Assembly (NCBI RefSeq): GCF_004403185.1 | Contig: NZ_SOHJ01000013.1 | Location: 1 to 64,000, forward strand | Length of the DNA stretch: 64,000 nt | Direction of reading: 5' to 3' | Source of the DNA: Cryobacterium suzukii | GTDB lineage: Bacteria; Actinomycetota; Actinomycetes; Actinomycetales; Microbacteriaceae | Shown here: positions 28,353 to 36,528 of the stretch, piece by piece | Layout of the letters: the number at the start of each line of letters is the position of its first letter | Position numbering within the stretch: position 1 is the first letter of the stretch | Made by a program: the position numbers and the translations under genes | The notes under the pieces: model-generated | The model's database searches: none | Seen by the model: only the letters and a program-made list of their open reading frames with translations | Told to the model about the DNA's origin: nothing

Positions 28353-28377
28353 GCGACCGTTCGGTCGTTCCCTTTTT
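28353..28377 (+). terminator. Short terminator abutting the tRNA gene
   Basis: GCGACC (28353-28358), GTTC loop, GGTCGT (28363-28368, one G-U pair), then TCCCTTTTT. It ends the glycosyltransferase transcript just before the tRNA. Confidence 0.55.
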
Positions 28378-28451
28378 GGGGCGGTAGCTCAGCTGGTTAG
28401 AGCAGCGGACTCATAATCCGTCGGTCCCGGGTTCAAGTCCCGGTCGCCCTA
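28378..28451 (+). tRNA. tRNA with CAT anticodon (annotated as tRNA-Met)
   Basis: A 74-nt cloverleaf. Acceptor GGGGCGG with TCGCCCT (28378-28384/28444-28450, with G-U at both ends), TA at positions 8-9, D-loop AGCTGGTTAGA, anticodon CAT at 28412-28414, T-arm CCGGG-TTCAAGT-CCCGG, discriminator A. CCA is not encoded. It is not an initiator (no run of three G-C pairs flanking the anticodon loop). Elongator Met is the default call; a tRNA-Ile2 read by lysidine modification cannot be excluded. Its 3' half is repeated twice downstream. Confidence 0.92.
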
Positions 28452-28631
28452 CTGTAATTAGATTCGATCAGTGTTTTTATCCGGCACAATGGCCGAGATT
28501 TGATGATAAGAATATCGGTCCCGGATTCAAGTCCCGGTAACCGCGAAAAAACAGCACCTGATCAAGCCTTCTGTTCGCCCGCGAACGAGTCAAACTCGGT
28601 GAATATCGCTTCGGTCCTGGATTCGAGTCCC
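28421..28631 (+). repeat. Three copies of the tRNA T-arm segment (att-like)
   Basis: The segment TCGGTCCCGGGTTCAAGTCC of the tRNA (28421-28444 overall) recurs at 28515-28538 with 23 of 24 bases identical and at 28611-28631 with three changes in 20 bases. Spacing is 94 and 96 nt. The copies have no matching 5' tRNA halves. They look like attachment-site remnants left by elements integrating into the 3' end of the tRNA gene, consistent with the integrase fragment downstream. Confidence 0.75.
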
Positions 28632-28952
28632 CACACCGTTTGTGGAAATCCGGCTGATCAGGAATTTTCTGTCGGCAGAGGCGCGACGGGATTTGACGCG
28701 GTTAACGTTTATTCGACGTTTATTCCGAAATATTGCCTATTATGGGCGTTTACGCAAAAGGTGCTCGACCAATCTCGAGTGGCATCGAGTGGCATCGAGT
28801 TGCACCGATTGCTTTCGGTCGAAGGGGACTAAACGCTTTCTCGCGTGTGGCAGTGATCCGAACTACTCAACGGGCATGCACGCCGAGTAGTTCAGCGTGC
28901 ATGCCCATGTGCACGAGTTCGTGGGCGTTCTTAGATAACCGCTAAGGAAGCG
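28452..28952. other. Non-coding stretch after the tRNA, decayed integration zone
   Basis: No convincing gene is seen in these 500 bases. Base composition is AT-richer around 28700-28760 than the flanks. The stretch holds the two att-like repeats and a pair of interlocking inverted repeats at 28861-28906. Confidence 0.6.
28861..28906. repeat. Interlocking inverted repeats (pseudoknot topology)
   Basis: AACTACTC (28861-28868) complements GAGTAGTT (28885-28892). GGGCATGCACGC (28872-28883) complements GCGTGCATGCCC (28895-28906). The second repeat's left arm lies in the loop of the first and its right arm lies outside, the layout of an H-type pseudoknot. Confidence 0.75.
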
Positions 28953-29447
28953 ATGATGGCTGGACGACCACGACTGCCGATCAGCACGTTCGGTGCGATC
29001 AAGACCACGACGCTTGGCATCCGGCAGTACCGGGCGCAGACGTGCTTCCGCGATTGGGACGGCCGAACTCGGCAGGTCACCGCGGTCGGTTTCAGGCGCA
29101 ACGCGGCGCAGGCAGCGCTCAAGGTCGGCCTGGCCGCACGCCTGCCCGGCGGCGGTATCGGCGACTCGCTGACTGCGCCTTCACCCTTCCCGGCGCCTGC
29201 CCACGCGTGGCTTGAGGATGTGACGCTCGACGTTGACCGTTCCCAAGGAACGAAAGACACCTACCAGCGCCAGGCGCGTGGACTCGTGCTCCCGTTCTTC
29301 GAACACTTCCCTGTGCGCGAGGTGACGGTGGGCCGGATCGAGCGATTCCTGAGGGAGCAGCGAGCGCGGTCATATCCTCGAGCGAAGCACTCCCGCACCA
29401 TCCTCGGCATGATCTCGGCGTTCGCGGTACGGCGCGATGTTTCATAA
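28953..29447 (+). pseudogene. Truncated tyrosine recombinase (integrase), N-terminal part only
   Basis: 164 aa matching the N-terminal region of phage/ICE integrases: an arm-binding-like segment (GAIKTTTLGIRQYRAQTCFRDWDG) and the SAM-like core-binding domain (AHAWLEDVTLDVDRSQGTKDTYQRQARGLVLPFFEHFPVREVTVGRIERFL is the region, residues about 80-140). The frame stops right after SAFAVRRDVS, where the family continues into the catalytic domain; the R-H-R-Y residues are absent here and no continuation is seen downstream. AAGGAAG precedes the ATG. It is a remnant of an element that used the adjacent tRNA. Confidence 0.8.
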
Positions 29448-29787
29448 CTACCGGTCAGTACCGTTATTCAGCTAGGACGTATGCGCCGTTGTTATTAAAA
29501 TCGTCGCGCAGCGAGATTCGGGTGATCTGGAATGGCGAAAAAGGGGAGTGGTGATACGTCCTAGGGTTTCGAGACGGTTGAAGCGTCGAAATAGTGTGGC
29601 GGTTATGGCATCTGAGGGGGCATCTTTGATGGGCGGGTCAAACGCGACACCTTCTGATACATCGACGTCAGCACGAAATCCTGTTCTCGACGCCTAGGTC
29701 CGCAACATGCCATCGGTGGGCCGAGGCCTTGAGGTCGATGTTGCCCCGCGCAATAGAATCGGAAAGACGCTGCGACGAAGGAGACGA
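29448..29787. other. Intergenic stretch with an 11-bp inverted repeat pair
   Basis: No gene is seen. CTAGGACGTAT (29472-29482) and ATACGTCCTAG (29554-29564) are perfect complements bounding 93 bp, which could be the ends of a very small mobile relic. The final part holds the GAAGGAG ribosome site of the next gene. Confidence 0.5.
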
Positions 29788-30690
29788 ATGAACGAGCTGG
29801 AGCATCGGGTTCGGGCACTGTGGACGTTGTTCGAGCCGATCCACGCGGTGACGTATTTCTCGCCGGAGGCGAGGGAGGCGTTCGCAGATATCGGACTCAC
29901 CCGTTACTGGGACGGATACTTCGCCGGTCGCGCCGCCCCGCTCGGGGCCGTGACCGCCGGGCCGGTGGTGGCGATCTTCAGTGGGTTCGCTCCGTTCTTG
30001 GTCGAACGGGTGCTGCCGGCTGTGTGGTCGACGGTGACGTCGGACCGGGTCCTTGACGCGCGGTCTCGGGGTGCAGCAGTGACGCTGCGAAACCTCGTGC
30101 CCGACGAACGATCTGTCACCGAAGCGGCTGACGTACTTGCCCAGGCTGCGGCTCGTATCGACACCATAGGCCGACCACTCGCGGCGGCGAACAGCGCTCT
30201 GCCGGTGGAGTCGGATCCGTATCGCCGTCTCTGGCAAGCCGCGGCCACTCTTCGCGAGCATCGCGGAGACGGGCATGTGATCGCACTGGTCGAGGGAGGG
30301 ATCGCGGGCATCAGCACCATCGTGTTGCGCAGCGCGGTCGACATCGACGCGACGAGCGTGCGAAAGGCGCGTGGCTGGACGGAGGAACAGTGGGCAATCG
30401 AAGTCGACGAGCTCTCGGCCCGCGGGCTACTGGCCGGCCAGGGCCAGATCACCGAGAAGGGCACAGCGGCACTCGATCGTGCCGAGCAGGTGACCAACCG
30501 CTTGGCCGTCCATCCGTGGAGGGGAGTGACCGACGACGAGATCGCGGATGTCGCCCGAACGCTGGCGCCCATCGCAAGAGCGTGCCAAACGGTCTTTCCA
30601 TTTCCGAACCCGATCGGCATGCCCCAGCCGTGGGACCCGAATCTCGACCCGAACGCGTCCTCCGTCCCGACGTCGCCGCGCGCGAATTGA
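29788..30690 (+). CDS. SCO6745 family protein (helix-turn-helix-like)
   Basis: This 300-aa soluble protein has the actinobacterial SCO6745 pattern: MNELEHRVRALWTLFEPIHAVTYFSPEA, then GYFAGRAAPLGAVTAGPVVAIFSGFAP. Its C-terminal half reads like a winged-helix domain (WTEEQWAIEVDELSARGLL, then ITEKGTAALDRAEQVTNRLA, as in MarR-like proteins). GAAGGAG at 29777-29783 decides the ATG at 29788 over longer forms. The function is unknown; DNA binding is inferred from the helical pattern. It seems intact inside an otherwise decayed region. Confidence 0.75.
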   Translation: MNELEHRVRALWTLFEPIHAVTYFSPEAREAFADIGLTRYWDGYFAGRAAPLGAVTAGPVVAIFSGFAPFLVERVLPAVWSTVTSDRVLDARSRGAAVTLRNLVPDERSVTEAADVLAQAAARIDTIGRPLAAANSALPVESDPYRRLWQAAATLREHRGDGHVIALVEGGIAGISTIVLRSAVDIDATSVRKARGWTEEQWAIEVDELSARGLLAGQGQITEKGTAALDRAEQVTNRLAVHPWRGVTDDEIADVARTLAPIARACQTVFPFPNPIGMPQPWDPNLDPNASSVPTSPRAN

Positions 30691-30875
30691 AAAGGTTCAT
30701 CGACGGGGACGGATCATGATTCGTTTGGGGCGGATCGGCGTCCCGGTCACCGTTCCTCGCTTCGAATATCGGAAACCGTGCGTTTCGGCGCGGTGGGTGC
30801 TCAAGTCCGTCAATTGCTTGGCCTGGCTCTACGATTGGGAACACACGACTGGCGCGGGTAGAGAACTACCCGGGA

Positions 30876-31343
30876 GTGGAGTCGAGAACATCATCCGCCT
30901 GGGCGTTCTCCGCATCGAACGCGGAAAACGTCACGACAGCACAGCTGATGGACGGTACGGGCCTCGCGGAAGAGACCTTCGCGCGGATCACCGAAGGCGC
31001 AGCCCAGTTTCTAGCAGTCGTCGGTCAACGCCCGTGTTTGGTCACCGTCCTGGTGGGGGATGATCCGTCTTCACACGTGTACGTGCGGATGAAGGCCAAT
31101 CGCTCAGGCAAGGTCGGCATCGAGTCCCGACGTATTGACCTCCCGCAAACGACGACAACGGAAGAGCTCGTTGCAGTCTTGAAAGACCTATCGGACGACC
31201 GGTCAGTGGACGGAATCCTGCTGCAACACCCGGTCCCCGGACAGATCGACGAACGTGCCGCATATCTCGCCGAATACGCGTGCTTCGCGGACGATGCCAT
31301 CTGCCGAGTCCTGCACTGCCAGCCCGGCGACACCCTGGTCTGA
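30876..31343 (+). pseudogene. folD 5' fragment fused in frame to an XRE regulator tail
   Basis: Residues about 20-135 match the N-terminal catalytic domain of FolD (methylene-THF dehydrogenase/cyclohydrolase): LVTVLVGDDPSSHVYVRMK contains the family's Tyr-x3-Lys pair, and DGILLQHPVPGQIDERAAYL is the conserved substrate loop. The NADP-binding half is missing. The frame instead continues into FADDAICRVLHCQPGDTLV, which is the C-terminal end of a YozG-like XRE regulator (compare LDAICRVLECQPGDIF in the gene at 2367-2615). Two broken genes have been joined by deletion. The true folD start is unclear (GTG 30876 or a later codon). Confidence 0.78.
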
Positions 31344-31355
31344 GATGACGACCAG

Positions 31356-31907
31356 CCCGCAGCCTCCTGATTCCCAGAAGAGTCCCGCAAGGGGTTCGGC
31401 AGCGTGCGTCATCATTCGGTGTCCGCTGGCACCGGGAAGGTGGAGGACCTCGAAACTGACGTCGAAGTCCCCAACCTCGGGGTGGTGGAAGCGCTTGATA
31501 CCGCTCACGCATTGTTGGACCGGGTGCTTCGTCCACATCGCAGCGAAGTCGGGGCTCTTGAGCGTGAGTTCGCCGATGAGTTAGGTCAGTTCGGCGTCGT
31601 CCTGGTGTTGTGCGGCGATGAACCGCAACGATGCCACGGCGAGGGAGGCCTCGTCACGCCAGTTGCGATAGAGGTCTTTCGTGTGGGGGTCGAGGAAGAG
31701 CATCCGGGTGAGGTTTGGCCGATCGAATGGCCGGCTTGGCGCGTCTAAGTCGGTGTGCCCGGCGACGAGCAGATGCCCGAGCGGGTTCCAGGCCAGGACT
31801 TCGTTCCTTCGGCCCATGATCACGGTCGGAACATTGGCCATGGCGCTCAGAAGACGTATGGTGCCGGGCGTTGCCTGGTCGGGTTTGCTAGGCGCAGTTG
31901 CCGTCAT
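31356..31907 (-). pseudogene. XRE/MmyB-type regulator remnant with an in-frame stop
   Basis: The minus strand encodes the MmyB-like ligand-binding domain of actinobacterial XRE regulators: NVPTVIMGRRNEVLAWNPLG, then MLFLDPHTKDLYRNW, a TAA at 31581-31583, then in the same frame LIGELTLKSPDFAAMWTKH and GIKRFHHPEVGDFDVSFEVL. The N-terminal DNA-binding domain (usually about 80-100 aa) is absent upstream of 31907, and the C-terminal end degenerates near 31370. The gene is therefore broken at both ends and by a nonsense codon. An artefact in one base could remove the stop but not the truncations. Confidence 0.75.
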
Positions 31908-32050
31908 CGGTTGGTCTCACAAGTCCTCATTTATGCCGACTACTTTCGCGCCGCGGACACTGCTATTTTTGCGCACACAGCGACCGAGAGTCGCCCCGCC
32001 AGAGCCTTCATTCAAGGTGAAGGACATGATCGAAAAGGGAGTTCCCTGTC

Positions 32051-32242
32051 ATGAAAATTTCGTGCCCCTTCTGCCATTCAGAGGCGACCCTTACTCCGAA
32101 TCCCGCTCACGACGAGCGTCCCTCACTACCGAATTACCTCCTAACCTGTTCCGGATGTCAGCGCACCAACGTGCAGCGCGATCCGGTTCACCAGCCCCGG
32201 ATATCGGCCAGAATCCTCGTCCCGTCCCACCAATTCGGCTAA
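32051..32242 (+). CDS. Small zinc-ribbon-like protein
   Basis: The 63-aa product starts MKISCPFCHSEATL and has two CxxC pairs (C5/C8 and C33/C36, LTCSGCQRTN), a simple zinc ribbon, with a C-terminal tail lacking obvious structure. AAGGGAG lies about 9 nt before the ATG. It lies in the decayed island and could be a remnant. Confidence 0.4.
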   Translation: MKISCPFCHSEATLTPNPAHDERPSLPNYLLTCSGCQRTNVQRDPVHQPRISARILVPSHQFG

Positions 32243-32933
32243 CCGCTCGCAACTCACAAACACGGTCCGGCGCCAATATTCGGGTCTGAGTAGTACTGGA
32301 ACGAAACGTCCGCTAAGGGCTTGGTCGTTCAGACTTGGATGTTCGTATCACTGATGCGGAAGGAAGCGACCATGACCGGCCGGAATGGTCAAAAGACATC
32401 AAAAGACAGTGCCGCGCAGCGGCTCCGCTTAGGTCGGTCTGAGGGCGGCCACGCCGCCGTTCCATTGTGGCGGGAGAGGGCTGTGACTGCGCCGCTGCTT
32501 CCGTTGTGATGCCCGCCAGGGCTGTCTTCCGGGGTGGGCGGTGTGAGACGTGGACGTCGGCGGCTGACACCTAAGCGGACACCTAACGGTTCTCCAAAGG
32601 CAGCGAATTTGTCGCCGTAGGGCTGGTCGGCTGGGTGCGACGCAATCGCTGCTGCGCGAAGCCTTCGACCCAAACCGGGCCCTTCCGAATGCCCGTGCCG
32701 GACTGAGCGGAAACCACGCCAGGCGACTGCTTGAGCTCGTGAGGCCTCCATGTGCTCCGGGCTCCCTAGGACCGACCTCTGATGCGTTGCCCCTCGCGTT
32801 CACGGCACTCGCCCGGCCGTGAACAGACACGCAATCATGGGTAGGCTCGACGAGGCGCGTTTGCAGAACTTGTTGACGTTCCGCTCGGCGGGCAATGTCC
32901 CGTCGCGCTCGGCTTGAACGTGAAGGAAACACC
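32243..32933. other. 690-base stretch without a recognisable gene
   Basis: Short open frames on both strands show no recognisable family. I see no RNA gene, repeat or strong promoter beyond the GAAGGA ribosome site of the next gene at 32922-32927. It is probably degraded sequence of the same island. Confidence 0.5.
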
Positions 32934-33395
32934 GTGTCTGATCACGCAAGAATCAAGGGGCACACCGTGACCCGCACCGTGCACATCGAAGCCTCGCGTG
33001 CGCGCGTTTGGAAGGCCCTGACCGACCCCGAGGTGATGGTCAAGTGGTTTGGCGACGGTGTGGGGTTCACCGCGCTCGAGCCCGGTGCAACTGGCAGCAT
33101 CCACTGGGATGACTACGGCAGCTTCCCGATCGAAATCACCGAGGTCGTACCCGACGGCTCGTTCGGCTTCCGTTGGTCGGGAATCCCCGCCGAACAGCTC
33201 GACGAGTACTCGACGCACGTGCGCTTCACCATCGCCGATGCTGGTTCCGGGACGGATGTCACCGTGATCGAATCGGGCTTCGATACACTGCCCGGCGGCA
33301 CCCGCTACCGTCGCGAACGTCTTGAGCAAAACCGAGAGGGCTGGGACGTCGAACTCGACGAGCTCGCGATCCTATTCGCCGGTGTCACTGATTAG
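32934..33395 (+). CDS. SRPBCC (START/AHSA1-like) domain protein
   Basis: The 153-aa protein is a single SRPBCC fold typical of AHSA1-like proteins: VTRTVHIEASRARVWKALTDPEVMVKWFGDG at the start, GSIHWDDYGSFPIEITEVVPDGSFGFRW in the middle, and a C-terminal helix with RRERLEQNREGWDVELDELAIL. GTG start at 32934, chosen for GAAGGA at 32922-32927. It may bind a small hydrophobic ligand. No partner regulator (often an ArsR) is adjacent. Confidence 0.8.
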   Translation: MSDHARIKGHTVTRTVHIEASRARVWKALTDPEVMVKWFGDGVGFTALEPGATGSIHWDDYGSFPIEITEVVPDGSFGFRWSGIPAEQLDEYSTHVRFTIADAGSGTDVTVIESGFDTLPGGTRYRRERLEQNREGWDVELDELAILFAGVTD

Positions 33396-33573
33396 TTCAC
33401 GATTACGGGGGAGTCACTCGACGAGTTGGCCACGTTGCTCGGCCGGTAGAGGACTATTTGGCGGAGCGCAGAGGATGTAGTTCCCCACCAATGAGGACTT
33501 CCTTGACTCAATAGCCGAGTTCGTCGGGCTACGAACCATACACGGGCCGAAGCGACTTCAGGAACGATTGAAA

Positions 33574-33613
33574 GCACTGAAGCACTGAAGCACTGAAGCA
33601 CTGAAGCACTGAT
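33574..33613. repeat. Tandem octamer repeat GCACTGAA, five units
   Basis: Four exact GCACTGAA units (33574-33605) and a fifth GCACTGAT (33606-33613), then diverged GCGCTGTT. It lies at the edge of the transposase relic and would encode a repeating FSASVLQC peptide on the minus strand. Confidence 0.9.
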
Positions 33614-33783
33614 GCGCTGTTGCGCTGCGGGCCTTCCTGCACCATACGACCGCTACCCGCCAGCACACCTTCATCGCGGAGCTTGCGCCATTCGGTGATC
33701 TGCGAGAAGTAGATCCGCTGCTCCCGCAAGTACGCACCGCCTGCGCTGTTCTGGATGGCGGCCGCGTAGGCGGCCAGGTGATC
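33604..33783 (-). pseudogene. IS3-type transposase OrfA relic
   Basis: The minus strand reads DHLAAYAAAIQNSAGGAYLREQRIYFSQITEWRKLRDEGVLAG (given here only as the region; key pieces are YLREQRIYFSQITEWRK and DEGVLAG), similar to the middle of IS3-family OrfA proteins (LRREGLYSS-x-EWR-x-RDAGALAG). Neither the helix-turn-helix start nor an OrfB is present, and the frame runs into the octamer repeat. Confidence 0.6.
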
Positions 33784-34143
33784 AAGTTTCTGTGCCGGGG
33801 TAAACGACCTTTCTCCAGGTCGGACCGCCGGCTCGGAGTCCGGGACTACTCATTTGACTATCGTCGAGTACGGCGATCAGAGACGGGCTGGGCATGGTGG
33901 TGGTTTCCGGGTTCTCGCCCTACGTCATGCGGCGGACTTGCTGGTAGCTACCTTCCTCACCCAACCCTGACACGCAGGGGTGGACACCAATCGGGTCGCG
34001 CTCTCGGTGACGCTCGTCGATGGCGACGGTCTGCCTGGCGCGAAGATCGAGTTCGTCGCTGACGAAAACTCTCGGGCCCTGCGTTGATGGCGACTGCGCG
34101 GCGGTCGGTTTCACTTGGGTGAAACATTCGACGACAGGCGACT

Positions 34144-34186
34144 TTGACGGCATGGGGATAAAGCCATAATATGAGTTTGCAACTCA
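34144..34186 (+). promoter_or_regulatory. Promoter and operator of the GntP permease gene
   Basis: TTGACG (34144-34149), a 17-nt spacer and TAATAT (34167-34172). TGAGTT-TGC-AACTCA (34172-34186) is a perfect 6-bp inverted repeat overlapping the -10 and start site. A further TGAGTT half-site lies at 34192-34197. The IclR protein encoded just downstream is the likely ligand (inferred). Confidence 0.6.
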
Positions 34187-34219
34187 CATACTGAGTTCTC
34201 AACGATGAGGAGAAGCGCT

Positions 34220-35644
34220 ATGGACGACTGGGTAGTAATCGCGGTGACCGCTGGGGTGATCGTCGCAATGGTCGTGTTGATCGTCAAAGTGCACCTGAAC
34301 CCGGCCGTGGCGCTGGTCATCGGGGCCGGCGCCATTGCTCTGGTCGCCAGCGGAGACGTAACGCAAACGGCGAGCATCGTCACCGTTGGATTCGGCGAGA
34401 TCATGGCCGAGATCGGCCTGCTCATCGCCTGGGGCGTGCTGATCGGCGCCATTTTGAGCGAGGCAGGAGCCATCCAGCGTCTGGTAGACGGGCTCCTGCG
34501 CATCTTCGGCGCCCGTCGGGTGCCCTACGCGTTTGCGACAACTCTCGCCGTGGCCCTGCCGTCAATTTATATCGACGTTCTGCTCGTCATGAGCGCACCC
34601 TTGGGGCGACGGATGGCGGCACGACTCGGTCGCACGGGTACCGCCCGAGTCGCTACCGCCATCGCCGTGGGACTCGAATGCGGCCTCGTCATGATCGTGC
34701 CAGGCGTGGGCGCCCTCGCCTTGGCGGGCCTTCTCGGCGTGCCGTTGGGCATGATGCTGCTCGTTGGCGTGGTGGTCACCGTGCCGACAATCCTGCTCAC
34801 ACTCCTCGTGATGTATTTCGCCTTCGACCGCGGCTTCTGGAATCCCGAGCGCGATGAATCCGTAACCATCATCGACACGGAGGCTGACGAAGACGCCGAC
34901 GATGAGTATCCCAACCGGCCGGCGACGGGCTATACCTCGGCCATCGCCACGGTTGGCGCCCCGCCCCGCGCGCGAACCCGTATGCAGCAGTCGACACGTG
35001 AGCCCGCTTTGGCGCTGCTCTTCGCGCCCATGATCGTGTCGCTGCTGTTCGTTGCCACCGGCGCGATTGTGCAGGCGACGGATGCTGACCTCGGCCCGAT
35101 CAGCATCGTCTTCGAGCCGGTCTTCGCCCTGCTGGTCGGGCTACTCGGCACGAGCCTCGTTGCGCGGCTCACCATTGGTGCCGAAAGAGTCAACAAGGCC
35201 GTCTCCCGCGGGTTTCGGGAGTCGGGCCAGATTCTCATTCTCACCGGTGCGGGCGGTGCCCTGGCAGCGGCCGTCGCGTCAACGGGCATCGGCGAGATCT
35301 TGGGGTCGCTGTTCACCACCACGACCGTCGCTCCGCTGCTGCTCGTCTGGGTCGTCGCCGCCGTGCTTCATATGGCCATCGGATCGGTGTCGATATCAGC
35401 CATCACCGCCGCGGGCCTGCTCGCCTCGGTCATGAGCGAGATTGACGTTGCCCCGGTGCTCGTGGCCCTCGCCGCCGCCGCCGGATCGCTCTTCGTCGTT
35501 CACGTCACCTCGAACACGTTCTGGTTGCTTCAGAGCTCGCTCAACCAGTCCACGCGTGGCACCTTCAAAACCTGCACCCTCGCTGTATCCGTTGCCTCCG
35601 TGATCGCACTCGGCCTCACGATGCTGCTCAGTCTGGTGCTGTGA
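34220..35644 (+). CDS. GntP family permease (gluconate/hydroxy-acid:H+ symporter)
   Basis: The 474-aa protein has about twelve membrane segments and a charged cytoplasmic loop (about residues 205-255) in the middle, as in GntP/LctP-like carriers. Motifs include GFGEIMAEIGLLIAWGVLIG, ALPSIYIDVLLVMSAPL and HMAIGSVSISAITAAGLL. GAGGAG at 34207-34212 sets the ATG at 34220. Its 3' end overlaps the convergent IclR gene by 17 bases. With the tartrate dehydrogenase-like enzyme next door it probably imports a four-carbon or sugar hydroxy-acid. Confidence 0.85.
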   Translation: MDDWVVIAVTAGVIVAMVVLIVKVHLNPAVALVIGAGAIALVASGDVTQTASIVTVGFGEIMAEIGLLIAWGVLIGAILSEAGAIQRLVDGLLRIFGARRVPYAFATTLAVALPSIYIDVLLVMSAPLGRRMAARLGRTGTARVATAIAVGLECGLVMIVPGVGALALAGLLGVPLGMMLLVGVVVTVPTILLTLLVMYFAFDRGFWNPERDESVTIIDTEADEDADDEYPNRPATGYTSAIATVGAPPRARTRMQQSTREPALALLFAPMIVSLLFVATGAIVQATDADLGPISIVFEPVFALLVGLLGTSLVARLTIGAERVNKAVSRGFRESGQILILTGAGGALAAAVASTGIGEILGSLFTTTTVAPLLLVWVVAAVLHMAIGSVSISAITAAGLLASVMSEIDVAPVLVALAAAAGSLFVVHVTSNTFWLLQSSLNQSTRGTFKTCTLAVSVASVIALGLTMLLSLVL

Positions 35645-36407
35645 CCGCCGCACCGAGGGCTCGGCTCAGATGGGCGCCGGCCGCGACCACCGACGGAGTG
35701 AGGTGGGTGACGACATCCGGTGTCATGCGCGAACTCGGACCGAGCAGGCTCAGGGCTCCGAACAGCGAGCCGCCGTGTTGGAACACCGGTGCGGCGACAC
35801 TGCTCACCGACGACGTGCGTTCGCCGACGGTGTACGCAAAGCCGCGCTCGCGCACGGTGACGAGGGATCGGCGCAACTCGTCGACATCGACAATCGTCTC
35901 TTGCGTCAAGGCGGGCAGCGGATGCTCGAACACCCGGGTCGCGAGCTCGTCGTTCCACGCCAGCAGCACCCGGCCGGAAGACCCGACGTTCACCGGCGTC
36001 ACCTCGCCGAGGGCGATCACGCGTCGCACGCTGTGCCGACTCTCCGCCATCGCAACGCACACGCGTAGCTCTCGCGTGGCGATGAACAGGCACGCGGTTT
36101 CACCGGTTTCATCTCTCAGGGCGGCGAGCACGGGCTGCGCCAACTCGCCCACGTCGAGACCGTGGAAAGCGGATCCCGCCCAGGTCGCCACGCGCAGACC
36201 GATGCGAAATTGGTCGCCGTGGCGGTCGAGAAACCCGCTCTGCACGAGATTGGCGACCAGGCGTTGCACCGTCGACGCCGGCAGCCCTGTCGCGGTGCGC
36301 AGATCGGCCAGCGACCGCTCCGGAGTCGAGAACGTGAACGCGTCGAGGATGGTGCTGATTTTCGCCAGCACGAGCAACGGACTGTTCGACGCTACTTTGC
36401 CTGCCAT
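35628..36407 (-). CDS. IclR family transcriptional regulator
   Basis: The 259-aa protein has an N-terminal winged helix (about residues 10-75; STILDAFTFSTPERSLADLRTATGLPAST is the helix-turn-helix region, followed by VQRLVANLVQSGFL) and a C-terminal IclR effector domain with GSSGRVLLAW and RERGFAYTVGERTSSVSSVAAPVF. It lies between the GntP permease (convergent, 17-base overlap) and the dehydrogenase (divergent), so it probably controls both in response to their substrate. Confidence 0.9.
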   Translation of the reverse strand: MAGKVASNSPLLVLAKISTILDAFTFSTPERSLADLRTATGLPASTVQRLVANLVQSGFLDRHGDQFRIGLRVATWAGSAFHGLDVGELAQPVLAALRDETGETACLFIATRELRVCVAMAESRHSVRRVIALGEVTPVNVGSSGRVLLAWNDELATRVFEHPLPALTQETIVDVDELRRSLVTVRERGFAYTVGERTSSVSSVAAPVFQHGGSLFGALSLLGPSSRMTPDVVTHLTPSVVAAGAHLSRALGAAVTAPD

Positions 36408-36453
36408 TCCGCGAGTTTATCGGTATCCCCAACCCCCCACTAAAGGAGAACTC

Positions 36454-36528
36454 ATGTTCGATGCACGACACGACAGGATTGCGCCCCTCGCCGATAACGG
36501 CACCGTAGGGGAGGTCACCCATGTCTGA
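36454..36528 (+). CDS. 24-aa peptide gene coupled to the tartrate dehydrogenase-like gene
   Basis: AAAGGAG (36442-36448) is a strong ribosome site for the ATG at 36454. The peptide starts MFDARHDRIAPLADNG and ends EVTHV. Its stop overlaps the next start (ATGTCTGA, 36521-36528), and the next gene's GGGGAGG lies inside it. It could be a coupling/leader peptide or the first codons of a lost gene. No family is recognised. Confidence 0.5.
   Translation: MFDARHDRIAPLADNGTVGEVTHV

Larger units (their letters stand above)
33396..34143. other. Decayed stretch with an IS relic and an octamer repeat
   Basis: No intact gene is seen. Contents are the octamer array at 33574-33613, a transposase OrfA relic on the minus strand (33604-33783) and, at about 33975-34086, a short plus-strand coding-like piece (NRVALSVTLVDGDGLPG) that I cannot assign. 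Confidence 0.5.

Noticed and set aside
28421-28631. Three spaced repeats as a CRISPR array
   Set aside because: The repeats equal a tRNA T-arm, diverge in sequence and have spacers of unlike kind without cas genes; att-like duplication explains them better.
33574-33613. Octamer array as a CRISPR or origin iteron set
   Set aside because: Units are contiguous with no spacers, and there is no Rep gene or AT-rich unwinding region nearby.
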